DNA of 64,000 bases, taken from Nitrospina sp. GTDB lineage: Bacteria > Nitrospinota > Nitrospinia > Nitrospinales > VA-1. This document shows positions 8,528 to 18,219 of the stretch, one piece after another (positions within the stretch are counted from its first letter, which is position 1; each line of letters opens with the position of its first letter). The stretch is taken from the NCBI GenBank assembly GCA_018673915.1, contig JABHBK010000047.1, positions 62,001 to 126,000 on the forward strand, given 5' to 3'. Below the pieces are notes generated by a model that was not told where the DNA came from, ran no database searches, and saw only the letters and a program-made list of their open reading frames with translations. A program made the translations under genes and the position numbers.

Positions 8528-8761
8528 AATGTTTGCAAGGCAACTTAAATCAATGTGCTAATAGGTGGAGAGGTTACCATCGCAAGGTGGAATAATAAAT
8601 AAATATTTATCATGTTATAGGCTGACCAGAGGAACCATTTGGTGGGTATGAATCCATATTGATAAACTATATGCAAAGAGTCTATGAATGGGTTGACAGT
8701 TTCCATTGATTGACTGAGACTAGACAATGAAGGTTATTATGCAAAACGAGGCAAATTTTCA

Positions 8762-9757
8762 GTGAAATCAATTAGCTTTAAAAAATATTCTGTAGTTTTT
8801 ATGGTCCAGGTTTTAGTTTTGACGAGTTCTGTTGCTTGGGCGGTGGTCTATGACCCCTTGCCTGCTATGCCTTACCCTGCCGATAATCCTCCCACAGCTG
8901 AAAAGGAGAAACTGGGTTCTGCTTTGTTTTTTGATCCGAGACTATCCGGTAACAATAAGGTCAGTTGCTCGACCTGCCATCTTTCAGATAAAAACTGGGT
9001 GGACCAAAAACCAAGGTCTATAGGGATTGACGGCAAAGAATTGCGGCGCAATTCACCCACCCTATTGAATAGTGGTTATAGCTCTTCTCAATTTTGGGAT
9101 GGACGCGCCGCAAGTCTGGAGGAGCAATCTTTGATGCCTATTCAAGATCCTTCAGAGATGAATCAATCCCTCCCAGAATTGTTTGATGAATTGAGCGCGG
9201 TACCAGAATATCTTTCCATGTTTAAAACGGCATTTGGTGACTCTAAGATTACAGCCGAAAGAATATCAAAAGCTATTGCCACATTTGAGCGGACTTTGAA
9301 AACGCAAGAAACAAATTATGATCTCTATTGGAAGGGAGATAAGTCCGCTATATCTTCCTCGGCGCTTAGAGGAATGAACCTGTTTTTTGGTAAGGCCAAG
9401 TGCTCCATTTGTCATAATGGCCCTAGGTTTACCGATGACCATTTTCATAATATAGGGGTTTCTTTCACACAAACCGCTGAAAAAGATGTGGGAAGGAATA
9501 AAGTAACGGGAGAACTATTTCATTTGCGGGCTTTCAAAACACCGGGCTTGCTTTATGTTTCGCGAACGGCTCCGTATATGCATGATGGTTCATTGGATAC
9601 TCTGGAGGAGGTTGTAGAGTTTTATGACCTGGGGGGGGATGACGACCCTTTAAAGAGCCCGTTTATTTCGCCGATTGGATTAACTACAATTGAAAAACAA
9701 GATATTGTTGAGTTTATGAAAGCTTTAGACAGAAAAGAATCTTCTTATGAAAAGTAG
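8762..9757 (+). CDS. Periplasmic di-haem cytochrome c peroxidase (CcpA/MauG family)
   Basis: 331 residues with a signal peptide ending SVAWA near residue 27. Two c-type haem sites are present: CSTCH (69-73) and CSICH (214-218). The segment FKTPGLLYVSRTAPYMHDG (M273/H274 region) is the conserved ligand/activation loop, and the length is typical. Known role: reduces H2O2 to water in the periplasm using cytochrome c or a cupredoxin; MauG-like oxidations cannot be excluded. GTG is the start codon, with a weak AACGAGG upstream. A hybrid kinase gene follows after 78 nt. Confidence 0.93.
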   Translation: MKSISFKKYSVVFMVQVLVLTSSVAWAVVYDPLPAMPYPADNPPTAEKEKLGSALFFDPRLSGNNKVSCSTCHLSDKNWVDQKPRSIGIDGKELRRNSPTLLNSGYSSSQFWDGRAASLEEQSLMPIQDPSEMNQSLPELFDELSAVPEYLSMFKTAFGDSKITAERISKAIATFERTLKTQETNYDLYWKGDKSAISSSALRGMNLFFGKAKCSICHNGPRFTDDHFHNIGVSFTQTAEKDVGRNKVTGELFHLRAFKTPGLLYVSRTAPYMHDGSLDTLEEVVEFYDLGGDDDPLKSPFISPIGLTTIEKQDIVEFMKALDRKESSYEK

Positions 9758-9835
9758 GAACAAAAATCAAAAGCGAACTGAAAACTTGACCCCGATGAAA
9801 ACAGAAAATGAATTTGCCAAACTAAGGATGGGAAG

Positions 9836-12133
9836 TTGAATCTAAATAATGGTGTGTCTTTAAAAACAAACTCATCGCATCTGAGCTATGTGATCCTTCT
9901 GTCCTTTATTATTTTGATTGTCCTTGCGGGATTAGGTTGGTTCGGGTTATCTCATATTGAAAAGGAAATCCAATCCAATGTCTTGAGCCAACTTACCGAC
10001 AGGCTCCCTCACTCCATAAAGATGATCAAAATCTGGAAGCGAGGCGTCAAAATGGATGTGTCGACCATCGCCTCCGATAAGAACCTTCAAAGTAAAATTC
10101 ATGCTCTCATAAAACACGCCCAGGAAGTTCAAGGTGATGCATCCGGTATAGTGAGATCTGAAGAATTAAAGGCGATCCGACAATATCTGGAACCGATACA
10201 AACAAACAATTCTTTCACAGGATTTTCAATCCTTAATGAAGAGGGTTTTGAGATCGGGTCTCTTGGTGATGAGGGGATTGGAGCTCAGCGTTTGGTCAAT
10301 GCTCCTGAGGGTGAACGTCTTTTGAAATTTGCCAGCCTTGGGAATACCTTCATTACGCTTCCATTTAAAAGTGAATTTTCTCGTCCAGGAAAGAAGGGAG
10401 CTTTAATGTTAGTGGGCTCGCCAATTTACCAATCGACGGGGAAATTTGTTGCTGTCCTTATATTTTATCTTCAACCGGAAGCGGTGTTTACGGAAATTTT
10501 TGGTATTTCCCGATCCGGAAAAAGCGGCGAAACCTATGCGTTTGACTATAAAGGAAGACTTCTCACTAAAAGCCGATTTGAAGCTGATTTAAGACAAGTG
10601 GGAAACCTTGAGCCTTCTGCCTCCTCGATACTGAATATAACGATTAAAGATCCTGGAGGGAACTTGCTTGAAGGGCATCAGCCTTTACTTGCACCCGATG
10701 AACAACCCTTTACCCGGATGGCCCAGAGTGCGCTTAAGAAAGAATCGGGTTTTGATATTGAGGGGTATCGAGATTATCGAGGTGTGAGGGTGGTTGGGGT
10801 ATGGAGCTGGTTATCAGAATTTCGGTTTGGAGTTGCCAGTGAAATTGAATACGAGGAAGCTTATAGTCTCTTATATGAGATAAAGAAATCTTTTTATGGA
10901 GTATTTGGATTTTTGGTGCTTGCGGCATGTGGGGTCATTGGGTTGGCATGGCGACAGGGGCAAATTAACTTAGCCCTGGTCGAAACTACTGAAATGGCGA
11001 GAAAAGCCAATCTTGCGAAATCCGAATTTCTTTCCAGGATGAGCCATGAGCTGAGAACTCCTTTGAATGCTATTTTAGGGTTTTCCCAGTTGTTACAAAT
11101 GGGTTCTGAATACAAGCAATCATCAGATGTGCAAAGTAAGGTCGACCCTATTTTGAAGGCAGGAAATCATTTATTGGAGCTTGTTGACGAAGTTCTGGAG
11201 CTTTCTAAAATCGAGGAGGGGAAATTAAAAGTTTCAATAGAGCCAGTAGAAACTTTTGAAATAAAAAATGAAGTGCTCGATCTTGTGAAGCCTATGGCTG
11301 AACAGGAATCTGTTGTTCTGATTGATCAATGTCCAATCGAAAATTCCCTTTTTGTGATGGCCGACAGGCTTAGATTGAAGCAGATATTGGTCAATCTAAT
11401 AACCAATGCCATAAAATACAATAAAGCCGGGGGGTCTGTAACACTTACTCAAAAAATTGAAAATCAAAATCTTATATTTCGTGTAGAAGATAATGGGCCT
11501 GGAATCAAAGAGGAAGATAAAACTCTCATTTTCAAACCATTTGAACGGTTGGGAGCGGAAGGTTCTGGGGTGGAAGGAACGGGAATAGGGTTGTCGATAG
11601 CCAAAAATTTGATTGAATTGATGAATGGATCGATTGGATTTACCAGCGAAGTAGGAAAAGGAAGCTGTTTTTATTTTGCTCTGCCATTAACAGATAAGCC
11701 TTCTAACTTCGAAGAAAAAACTGATCAAAAACCCGGAAACTTTGATACCTCAAAGAATATCAAGACTGTTTTATATATAGAGGATAATCCTATTAATCTG
11801 GAATTGGTTGAACAAGTCCTAGGAGGTGAAGAACATATCAGGTTGATAGCTGCTTCTAATGGAGGCTTGGGGATCCAGGCAGCAAGAGAGCAAAGTCCTA
11901 ACCTTATTTTACTTGATATAAATCTCCCTGATACAGATGGAATTAGTGTCTTTAAAAAATTGAAGTCCTTTGACAATACCTCACACATTCCGGTAATTGC
12001 GTTGAGTGCTGATGCTATGGAATCGGATAAAAAGTTGGCAATGGATTTAGGGTTTTATTCATATATCGCCAAACCCATTGATATCTCAAACTTCAGAAGA
12101 TCAATTGATGACGCATTGTCGAAAACAAGCTGA
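9836..12133 (+). CDS. Membrane-bound hybrid histidine kinase (periplasmic sensor, HisKA, HATPase, receiver)
   Basis: 765 residues. TM1 about 18-40, an extracytoplasmic sensor of about 300 residues (Cache-like by length and by the SRSGKSGETYAFD segment), TM2 about 350-372, HisKA with [19 protein letters not shown], HATPase with NLITNAIKYN (N box), DNGPGI and GTGIGLSIAK, and a C-terminal receiver (phospho-Asp in LILLDINLPDTDG). The start is TTG: an in-frame stop lies 27 nt upstream and no ATG intervenes, and GGATGGGAAG precedes the TTG. The gene lies 78 nt after the cytochrome c peroxidase gene, so they may be co-expressed. Ligand unknown. The protein has no DNA-binding domain, so signal output needs a separate Hpt or regulator. 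Confidence 0.9.
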   Translation: MNLNNGVSLKTNSSHLSYVILLSFIILIVLAGLGWFGLSHIEKEIQSNVLSQLTDRLPHSIKMIKIWKRGVKMDVSTIASDKNLQSKIHALIKHAQEVQGDASGIVRSEELKAIRQYLEPIQTNNSFTGFSILNEEGFEIGSLGDEGIGAQRLVNAPEGERLLKFASLGNTFITLPFKSEFSRPGKKGALMLVGSPIYQSTGKFVAVLIFYLQPEAVFTEIFGISRSGKSGETYAFDYKGRLLTKSRFEADLRQVGNLEPSASSILNITIKDPGGNLLEGHQPLLAPDEQPFTRMAQSALKKESGFDIEGYRDYRGVRVVGVWSWLSEFRFGVASEIEYEEAYSLLYEIKKSFYGVFGFLVLAACGVIGLAWRQGQINLALVETTEMARKANLAKSEFLSRMSHELRTPLNAILGFSQLLQMGSEYKQSSDVQSKVDPILKAGNHLLELVDEVLELSKIEEGKLKVSIEPVETFEIKNEVLDLVKPMAEQESVVLIDQCPIENSLFVMADRLRLKQILVNLITNAIKYNKAGGSVTLTQKIENQNLIFRVEDNGPGIKEEDKTLIFKPFERLGAEGSGVEGTGIGLSIAKNLIELMNGSIGFTSEVGKGSCFYFALPLTDKPSNFEEKTDQKPGNFDTSKNIKTVLYIEDNPINLELVEQVLGGEEHIRLIAASNGGLGIQAAREQSPNLILLDINLPDTDGISVFKKLKSFDNTSHIPVIALSADAMESDKKLAMDLGFYSYIAKPIDISNFRRSIDDALSKTS

Positions 12134-12276
12134 ATGCGGTAAAAGGTGTGCCAATTTAATTTCCACGAACCTATTTTCCCGATTAGGAAGTCTGTATAAT
12201 GAGCTATTAGCATTAATAGATTGATCTCATTTTGTGAAACTGTGGTTGATAAATTTTTGATTTGAGGGATTGACTC

Positions 12277-13602
12277 ATGTCTAGCCAAGTCCGTTTAATA
12301 TTTCTTTCTGTAGTATTTCTGCTGATAGGAGGGGCAAATATTTTATCGGCGGGAGAAAACTTTGGGTCTCTGGAAGAGGGTGAAAAGGCATTTTTGCTGG
12401 GGGAGTACAAGAAAGCTGAAAAAATTTTCCATTCGATTCTCGAAAAAGAACCGGATAACTATATTGTGTTGAAAGCCCAGGCTAATACGAAAATAAAACT
12501 TAAAAAATATATTGAGGCGGAAAAACTACTGGACAAAATTCTTACCATGCCCATCTCTACCGGTCGAAATATCCTGATTTATACCGATGGCAATTCGGAG
12601 GCTCTTGAAGCCGAACTGGTGGATGAAATCGTAATGGCTATGGATGAATCTAAAAAAGATGATGAGTTCAGCAAATTTTTAAAGAAAGATAGTGAGGGAC
12701 CCGTTCCACATTACCGCGCATTCTTAAAAAAGTCCGGGAAGATGAAGCTATTTCCCAAAAGCCGAACCCGAATCCAGTTTTCAGGAATTCCAGCGGCTAC
12801 CCGTGAAAAAGTTGAAACCCTGAAGGCTAATGTGAGGAAAAAATCTATTTCTAACAGTAAGGCGAAACCCGATGGAGAGCTGGTCGCGATACCAGGCGGA
12901 TGTTTTCAAATGGGGAGCCGATCAGGTGATCCGGATGAGCAACCTGTCCATAAAGTTTGTCTGTCTCCTTTTAAGATGTCGAAAAATGAAGTGAGGCAAA
13001 AATTTTTCCAAACAGTTATGGATTACAATCCTTCCCAATATGTTGGCGGGGATTTACCTGTTGATTCGGTGTCCTGGGAAGGAGCCCGAGACTATTGCAA
13101 AAAAATGGGTTTACGATTGCCTACCGAAGCGGAATGGGAGTATGCGGCCCGTGGAGGAACGCAGGGGGAGTATTATTGGGGGAAAAATATGACCGGCAAA
13201 GAAGCCAATTTTTGTGATAGCACGTGTGATCTAAATAATCGGAGCTCAAAATTCACAGATGGTTTTAAGAATTCCGCCCCTGTGGGGTCTTTTCCTCCCA
13301 ATCCTTTTGGGCTCTATGACATGTCGGGTAATGTCAGCGAATGGGTGTTCGATTGGATGGCTATCAATGCGAACTATTATTTGATGGGCCCAGAAAAAGA
13401 CCCGCGTGGGCCGCGGCCGGAACTGAACGCTTGCAGTGGGGCGAATTGTGTTGGGTCAATTTCCATCACCTATAAGGTTTATCGTGGTGGGGGTTGGAAC
13501 CAAGGTATTTCGGCTATGAGGTCAGCCAACCGCAAGGCCGCACATTTTCAACTTAAGGAAGATGGGACCGGTTTTAGATGCGCCACAGATCAAAAACCAT
13601 AA
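12277..13602 (+). CDS. Exported TPR plus formylglycine-generating-enzyme-like (SUMF1/FGE-sulfatase) domain protein
   Basis: 441 residues. A signal peptide (about 1-25) is followed by a TPR-like segment (EEGEKAFLLGEYKKAEKIF and following helices, 30-90), a linker, and an FGE/SUMF1-type domain from about 205 to the end. Domain hallmarks are IPGGCFQMGSRSGD, LRLPTEAEWEYAARGG, FGLYDMSGNVSEWVFDW, YRGGGWN and GFRC. True FGEs activate sulfatases, but most bacterial FGE-fold proteins have other or unknown roles; no sulfatase is encoded in the window. It follows the hybrid kinase by 143 nt and is convergent with the aldehyde dehydrogenase gene (18-nt gap). Confidence 0.88.
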   Translation: MSSQVRLIFLSVVFLLIGGANILSAGENFGSLEEGEKAFLLGEYKKAEKIFHSILEKEPDNYIVLKAQANTKIKLKKYIEAEKLLDKILTMPISTGRNILIYTDGNSEALEAELVDEIVMAMDESKKDDEFSKFLKKDSEGPVPHYRAFLKKSGKMKLFPKSRTRIQFSGIPAATREKVETLKANVRKKSISNSKAKPDGELVAIPGGCFQMGSRSGDPDEQPVHKVCLSPFKMSKNEVRQKFFQTVMDYNPSQYVGGDLPVDSVSWEGARDYCKKMGLRLPTEAEWEYAARGGTQGEYYWGKNMTGKEANFCDSTCDLNNRSSKFTDGFKNSAPVGSFPPNPFGLYDMSGNVSEWVFDWMAINANYYLMGPEKDPRGPRPELNACSGANCVGSISITYKVYRGGGWNQGISAMRSANRKAAHFQLKEDGTGFRCATDQKP

Positions 13603-13620
13603 TCTGTTTAGGTTTCTGAA

Positions 13621-15015
13621 TTAGATAAGTTTTGAACGGAACACCATCATTTTTCCTTCTGTCATTTCCATCATGGTGGGCAGGATTCCCCCAACACCTA
13701 TTCCAGATGCTTTACGCCCTCCAAATGGCATCCAATCGACCCGAAACGCAGTATGATCGTTGATCATGACAGTGGTCGCATTGATTCTTTTTGCTGTATC
13801 CAAAGCGGTATCCAAGTTTCGGGTAATCACTGCGGCCTGAAAAGAAAAAGGAGTGCTATTGGCCCTATCAATAGCTTCTAAGCGGTCTTTAAAGGGATAA
13901 ATATTGATGACCGGCCCAAAAATTTCACAGGCAGATACATTTGCTTTATCTGAAGGATTAAGAATAACGGTTGGAGCGTAACAGGTTGTTCCTATTTTTT
14001 TTCCACCCGTTAGTATTTTTGCTCCTTCGCTTTTCGCTTCCTGCACCCATTGATCTACGCGATCTACTTCTTTTTCGTTTATGAGTGGGCCGACTTCGGT
14101 TTTTTCATCAGCCGGGTCACCCACCACAAGTTTCTCAGCTAACTCGACTAATCTTTTTGAAAATTCATCGACAAGGTTTTCGTGTACATATACTTTTTGT
14201 ACAGAAACACAAACCTGACCTGCGTGATAAAAACCACCTTTAGCAAGTAAGGGCAGGGTGTCTTCCAAATCTGCATCGTGATCGACAATAACTGGAGCCG
14301 CCCCGCCATGCTCCAGAGCGCATCGGGTGCCTGGGGCCAGCATGGAGTGGAGCTTCCACCCTATCGCTCCTGATCCTATAAAAGTGAAAAAAGCGACTCG
14401 AGGATCGGTCACCATCTTTTCTGCCAAAGAACTTTCGCAAACGACGGCACGGCACCATTCTTTGGGCAGCCCTGCTTCATACAGACATTGAACGAGATTA
14501 AGGCATGAAAGAGGTGTGGCGCGTGCAGGTTTAACAATGACCGGGCGCCCTACTGCTATCGCCGGAATAACCTGATGGACGATTAAATTGAAAGGGTGGT
14601 TGAAAGCACTGATGGCGGCGACCACACCAATCGGTTCCCGAATTGTTAGGGCCATCCTGTTCATGGATGAAGGATTCAGGTTCATGGGAATTTCATGGCC
14701 GGTCAACTGATTGACAGAATGTGCGGCTTCGCGAATGCCCTGAACCGCTCTCGCAAGTTCAATGCGGGAGTCAGCCAAAGGTTTCCCACCTTCTTCTGCC
14801 GCTTGACGGGCAAATTCCTCTGATTTGGCCTCAACCAGATTTGCAGTTTTCTCCAGTATTTCAATTCTCTGATGAGTGGGAAGGATTTTGTCATAATCCC
14901 TTGCCAACTGATAAGCGGTTTCCAGAGCATTCTCTATCTGGGTCGCGTCATCCATATCAATTTCGGATATCAAATGACCATCATAAGGGGAGTTTACCTT
15001 CAAGCGTTTAGTCAT
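13621..15015 (-). CDS. NAD(P)-dependent aldehyde dehydrogenase
   Basis: 464 residues, full ALDH superfamily length. Catalytic residues are present: N139 in SAFNHPFN, K162 in VKPARATP, E235 in LEHGGAAP and nucleophile C269 in HAGQVC; FIGSGAIG is the cofactor-loop glycine motif. It resembles the lactaldehyde / succinate-semialdehyde / phosphonoacetaldehyde group, but the substrate cannot be fixed. It lies downstream of an acetolactate-synthase-like gene on the same strand, 143 nt away with a long hairpin between, so the two may act on related keto or aldehyde compounds. Confidence 0.9.
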   Translation of the reverse strand: MTKRLKVNSPYDGHLISEIDMDDATQIENALETAYQLARDYDKILPTHQRIEILEKTANLVEAKSEEFARQAAEEGGKPLADSRIELARAVQGIREAAHSVNQLTGHEIPMNLNPSSMNRMALTIREPIGVVAAISAFNHPFNLIVHQVIPAIAVGRPVIVKPARATPLSCLNLVQCLYEAGLPKEWCRAVVCESSLAEKMVTDPRVAFFTFIGSGAIGWKLHSMLAPGTRCALEHGGAAPVIVDHDADLEDTLPLLAKGGFYHAGQVCVSVQKVYVHENLVDEFSKRLVELAEKLVVGDPADEKTEVGPLINEKEVDRVDQWVQEAKSEGAKILTGGKKIGTTCYAPTVILNPSDKANVSACEIFGPVINIYPFKDRLEAIDRANSTPFSFQAAVITRNLDTALDTAKRINATTVMINDHTAFRVDWMPFGGRKASGIGVGGILPTMMEMTEGKMMVFRSKLI

Positions 15016-15093
15016 GGGGTTGTCCTCACTAAAAGTTAACCCCTTTTTAGGGAGGGGTTGCTTTTTCTATTGTGCCAGTGGTAACTAGCTTTA

Positions 15094-15154
15094 TCTGGCG
15101 AGAAAACGATAGAGACCGCTTGACGGGCTCTTGCTATATGCCTCTCTCGCCAGA
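15094..15154 (-). repeat. Long stem-loop between the TPP-enzyme and aldehyde dehydrogenase genes
   Basis: Perfect 10-bp inverted repeat TCTGGCGAGA (15094-15103) / TCTCGCCAGA (15145-15154), enclosing a second stem AGAGACC...GGGCTCT with one mismatch. It starts a few bases after the stop codon of the TPP enzyme. No U-tract follows on the minus strand, so it is not a simple terminator; it could be an mRNA-stabilising or processing structure, or a small dispersed element. Confidence 0.55.
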
Positions 15155-15158
15155 GGGT

Positions 15159-16799
15159 TTACTGGATACAGGTTATGGAGTTCAATTCGTCAATCAATAC
15201 CTTTTTGTTTTCCGAATAATCCACTGGAATTTCGACTAAATGGACGCCTTGACCACTTAAACATTCCTCGAGCAGTGCAGGCAATTGATCGGTTGCCTGA
15301 AGGCGATGTCCATGGGCTCCGTAGGACTCTGCGTATTTAACAAAATCCGGGTTTCCGTAGTCTAAGCCAAAATCGGGAAAACCCATTCCAGCTTGTTTCC
15401 ATTTGATCATTCCATAGGCATCATCGCGGAGAACCATTACTACCAGGTTTAAACCCAAGCGAACAGCGGTTTCCATTTCCTGAGAGTTCATCATGAATCC
15501 TCCATCCCCGCAAATAGCCATTACTTTTCTATCGGGATGCACAATTTTGGCGCCAATAGCTGAAGGCAAACCGGCCCCCATTGTAGCCAGAGCATTATCT
15601 AATAAAACAGTATTTGGCAAGAAGGCTTTATAGTTTCTGGCGAACCAGATTTTGTAGACGCCGTTATCCAGCGCGATGATTCCATCTTTTGGCATGGCTT
15701 TACGAACCTGTGCGACAAGATGCTGAGGAATTACAGGAAAGCGGACATCATCAACTCCTTCACTTAGATGAGACTCAACGTCTTCTTTAACACGCTCGAA
15801 ATAACTAAAGCCCCAGTGCGCGCATTTATCTACCTTTTTGGCGAGTTGTTCAATGCTTCCCGCAATGTCTCCAACCACATCTAATTGCGGGAAATATACT
15901 TCATCGACATTGGAAGAAAAATAATTTATATGGATAACCTTTGCTCCTCCCGCAGACATGAAAAAGGGAGGTTTTTCGATGACATCATGACCGACATTAA
16001 TGATCAAGTCGGCGCGATCAACGGCACAGTGAAGGTAGTCTTTGCTGGAGAGCGCGGCAGTGCCGAGAAAATAAGGTTCGCCTTCATCCACCACGCCTTT
16101 ACCCATCTGGGTGTTGAAGCAAAAAATTCCAGTCTTATTGATAAGTTTCGTCAAAGCCTCTGAAATACGATTTCGGTTGGCACCGGCACCGATCAGTATT
16201 AGGGGTAATTTTGATGCATGAATCATCTCCACCGCTTGATCAAGCGCTTTGTCATCAGCTGTTGGTCTTCGTGTTGAGATGGTATCAAAGGGGATAGCAG
16301 AGCACTCTTCTGCGGCAATATCCTCCGGCAACTCCAAATGCACGGCCCCCGGTCTTTCTTCCCGTGCAAGGCGCATGGCTTCATGGACCAGCACGGGTAT
16401 ATTGTTTCCATGCACAATCTGTTTGGTAAACTTTGTTAGAGGCCGCATCATTTCGACAACGTCAATGATTTGAAAACGTCCTTGCTTGCTTTTTTTAATG
16501 GGTTTCTGACCAGAAATCATGAGGATGGGCATGGCACCCAGTTGTGCGTAGGCGCCAGCAGTCACAAAATTTGTCACGCCGGGGCCCAGTGTGGAGAGAC
16601 AAACCCCAACTTTTCCGGTGAGGCGCCCATAGGTGGCGGCCATGAATCCTGCACCTTGCTCGTGACGGGTCAGAATGAGTTTGATTTTGGAACCTCTTAA
16701 AGACTCCAGAAAATCAAGATTTTCTTCTCCGGGGATACCAAAAATATATTCCACTCCCTCTTTTTCAAGGGATTGGACAAAAAGATCAGACGCTTTCAT
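15159..16799 (-). CDS. Acetolactate-synthase-like thiamine-diphosphate enzyme (catabolic/AlsS-like large subunit)
   Basis: 546 residues, the full three-domain TPP-enzyme length. The N-terminal TPP-activating Glu is E47 in TRHEQGAGFMA; STLGPGVTN follows, and the C-terminal ThDP/Mg motif CGDGGFMMN...E is present near residue 430. No small regulatory subunit gene (ilvH-like) is adjacent, which fits a catabolic acetolactate synthase or another TPP carboligase rather than the biosynthetic IlvBH pair. No acetolactate decarboxylase is nearby. Upstream of its start lies a GC-rich hairpin ending the nirK transcript. Confidence 0.85.
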   Translation of the reverse strand: MKASDLFVQSLEKEGVEYIFGIPGEENLDFLESLRGSKIKLILTRHEQGAGFMAATYGRLTGKVGVCLSTLGPGVTNFVTAGAYAQLGAMPILMISGQKPIKKSKQGRFQIIDVVEMMRPLTKFTKQIVHGNNIPVLVHEAMRLAREERPGAVHLELPEDIAAEECSAIPFDTISTRRPTADDKALDQAVEMIHASKLPLILIGAGANRNRISEALTKLINKTGIFCFNTQMGKGVVDEGEPYFLGTAALSSKDYLHCAVDRADLIINVGHDVIEKPPFFMSAGGAKVIHINYFSSNVDEVYFPQLDVVGDIAGSIEQLAKKVDKCAHWGFSYFERVKEDVESHLSEGVDDVRFPVIPQHLVAQVRKAMPKDGIIALDNGVYKIWFARNYKAFLPNTVLLDNALATMGAGLPSAIGAKIVHPDRKVMAICGDGGFMMNSQEMETAVRLGLNLVVMVLRDDAYGMIKWKQAGMGFPDFGLDYGNPDFVKYAESYGAHGHRLQATDQLPALLEECLSGQGVHLVEIPVDYSENKKVLIDELNSITCIQ

Positions 16800-16943
16800 G
16801 GACGAACCTCCAGTTTCAGAATCAGGATATAGGGGAATCGCAGAGTAGAATTTACTCTATAATTCAATTGAGTTCAATCTCTATTGATTATGAGGTTTTG
16901 TTACAGGGCAATATAGAAGGGGGGATATTTAAGGAGATCAGAC

Positions 16944-16968
16944 AGTCGGGGGCAGAGTGCCCCCGACT
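16944..16968 (-). terminator. GC-rich hairpin downstream of nirK
   Basis: Perfect 10-bp stem AGTCGGGGGC / GCCCCCGACT with a 5-nt loop (AGAGT), 30 nt after the nirK stop. On the minus strand it is followed by TGTCTGATCTCCTT, a poor U-tract; on the plus strand by TTTAATCC. It probably ends or protects the 3' end of the nirK message. Confidence 0.65.
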
Positions 16969-16997
16969 TTAATCCGATTTGAATCAGGAAGGTGAAG

Positions 16998-17981
16998 CTA
17001 TTTTCCCTGGCGGATGATTTTAGGGTTTGGATCCCCTTCAACCACCAAATGTCCAATGGCACCTTTGGCAACTCTGTAAATGCTATGGTCTACCAGAGCA
17101 TAAGCTCCTGGCACATCGACTTTAAACTCTACGATTGTTGCTCCGGCAGAAGGAACCAGTGTGGTCTGAATGCCCTTGCCGACGGCTCCGCCAAATCCGC
17201 CTTCGTTGTAAACCTTGTCGAAGATTTCCCCAATGATATGAAAGGAAGAAATTCCGTTAGGTCCGATGTTTCCAAAATAGATTCTTACGGTCTCACCGAC
17301 TTTGGCTTTCAAAGCATTAGCGCCGAGCAATCCGCCTTCTTTCCCGTTAAAAACGACATGGGATGCGTGCTCATCAAGGCCCTTCTGGATATCAAATGCC
17401 GCAACGCCATTTTCTGGATCGGAGGCGAAAAACTCACTTTCCATGACATAGTATTCCCGGTCAACGCTTGGAAGTCCGCCTTCGGGTTCGACTAGGACCA
17501 GGCCGTACATACCATTGGAGATGTGATCAACAATGGAACCTGCCGCACAATGGTAGATAAAAAGTCCCGCCGCTTTGGCTTTGAAAGTGAAGACTTTCTC
17601 TTCACCAGGGTCTACTGTTGTGAACGCAGCGCCTCCACCGGGTCCGTTTACTGCATGAATATCTATATTGTGAGGTTGAGTGTTGCCCTTTGCGTTGGAT
17701 AAATGGAATTCAACGCTGTCTCCCACACGAACTCGTGCCATCGGACCGGGAACGGTTCCGCCAAAACTCCAGAAACTATATTTCACATCTGTAGCCAGTT
17801 CCCCAACGTATTCCTTGGCCTGCAAATGAACGACAACGGTGTCTGTTCCACGCTTTACGGCAGGGGGAACATTGGGGGCGGTGGTCAGCTTGGCCGTAAC
17901 TTCAGCCAGAGCGGAAGTTCCGCCAAACCCAACAACCAGGGTAAAGGCAAATAAAATACTCAAACCAAATTTTTTATGCAT
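16998..17981 (-). CDS. nirK: Copper-containing nitrite reductase (NO-forming)
   Basis: 327 residues: signal peptide (about 1-26, ending SALA) and two cupredoxin domains. All expected copper and catalytic residues are visible: type 1 Cu H104, C145, H153, M158; type 2 Cu H109, H144, H299; catalytic Asp107 (PHNIDIH) and His248 (SSFHII). It reduces nitrite to nitric oxide in the periplasm with electrons from a cytochrome or cupredoxin. In nitrite oxidisers of the Nitrospinota and Nitrospirota it is often present with an uncertain physiological role. AAGGAGAG lies 8 nt before the ATG. It is divergent from an Rrf2 regulator that is the likely controller, with a palindrome between them. Confidence 0.94.
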   Translation of the reverse strand: MHKKFGLSILFAFTLVVGFGGTSALAEVTAKLTTAPNVPPAVKRGTDTVVVHLQAKEYVGELATDVKYSFWSFGGTVPGPMARVRVGDSVEFHLSNAKGNTQPHNIDIHAVNGPGGGAAFTTVDPGEEKVFTFKAKAAGLFIYHCAAGSIVDHISNGMYGLVLVEPEGGLPSVDREYYVMESEFFASDPENGVAAFDIQKGLDEHASHVVFNGKEGGLLGANALKAKVGETVRIYFGNIGPNGISSFHIIGEIFDKVYNEGGFGGAVGKGIQTTLVPSAGATIVEFKVDVPGAYALVDHSIYRVAKGAIGHLVVEGDPNPKIIRQGK

Positions 17982-18129
17982 TATTAACTCTCCTTAAAGA
18001 TTGAAAAAGTTTAAACGGTTTTTAAGTTGATCTATTTTTGTGTAAAAAAATGCATTCCCCAGGTTTTTACTGGGGCCTGCTATTGAAAGCCTAAAAACTA
18101 CCTAAATTTATTCAGGTGGTGATATTAAG

Positions 18130-18155
18130 ATAAAAGGATATATATATCTTTTTAT
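18130..18155. promoter_or_regulatory. 26-bp palindrome between nirK and the Rrf2 gene, candidate operator
   Basis: ATAAAAGGATATA...TATATCTTTTTAT is its own reverse complement except for one pair (positions 7 and 20 of the repeat). It lies 65 bp upstream of the Rrf2 start and about 150 bp from nirK. Rrf2 proteins bind as dimers to such AT-rich dyads, so binding by the adjacent regulator is inferred. Confidence 0.6.
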
Positions 18156-18219
18156 ATGTTTTGAGTTTATGTTATGCTAATTTCATTGTCAATATAATTT
18201 TTATATTTTAAGGGGTTCT

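Noticed and set aside
8693-8727. TTGACA upstream of the cytochrome c peroxidase gene as a promoter
   Set aside because: The -35 is perfect, but at 16-19 bp spacing only GAGACT/GACTAG is found, a poor -10.
12195-12200. TATAAT upstream of the FGE-like gene as a sigma70 promoter
   Set aside because: A good -10 hexamer, but no -35-like hexamer at 16-18 bp, and such AT-rich matches are common here.
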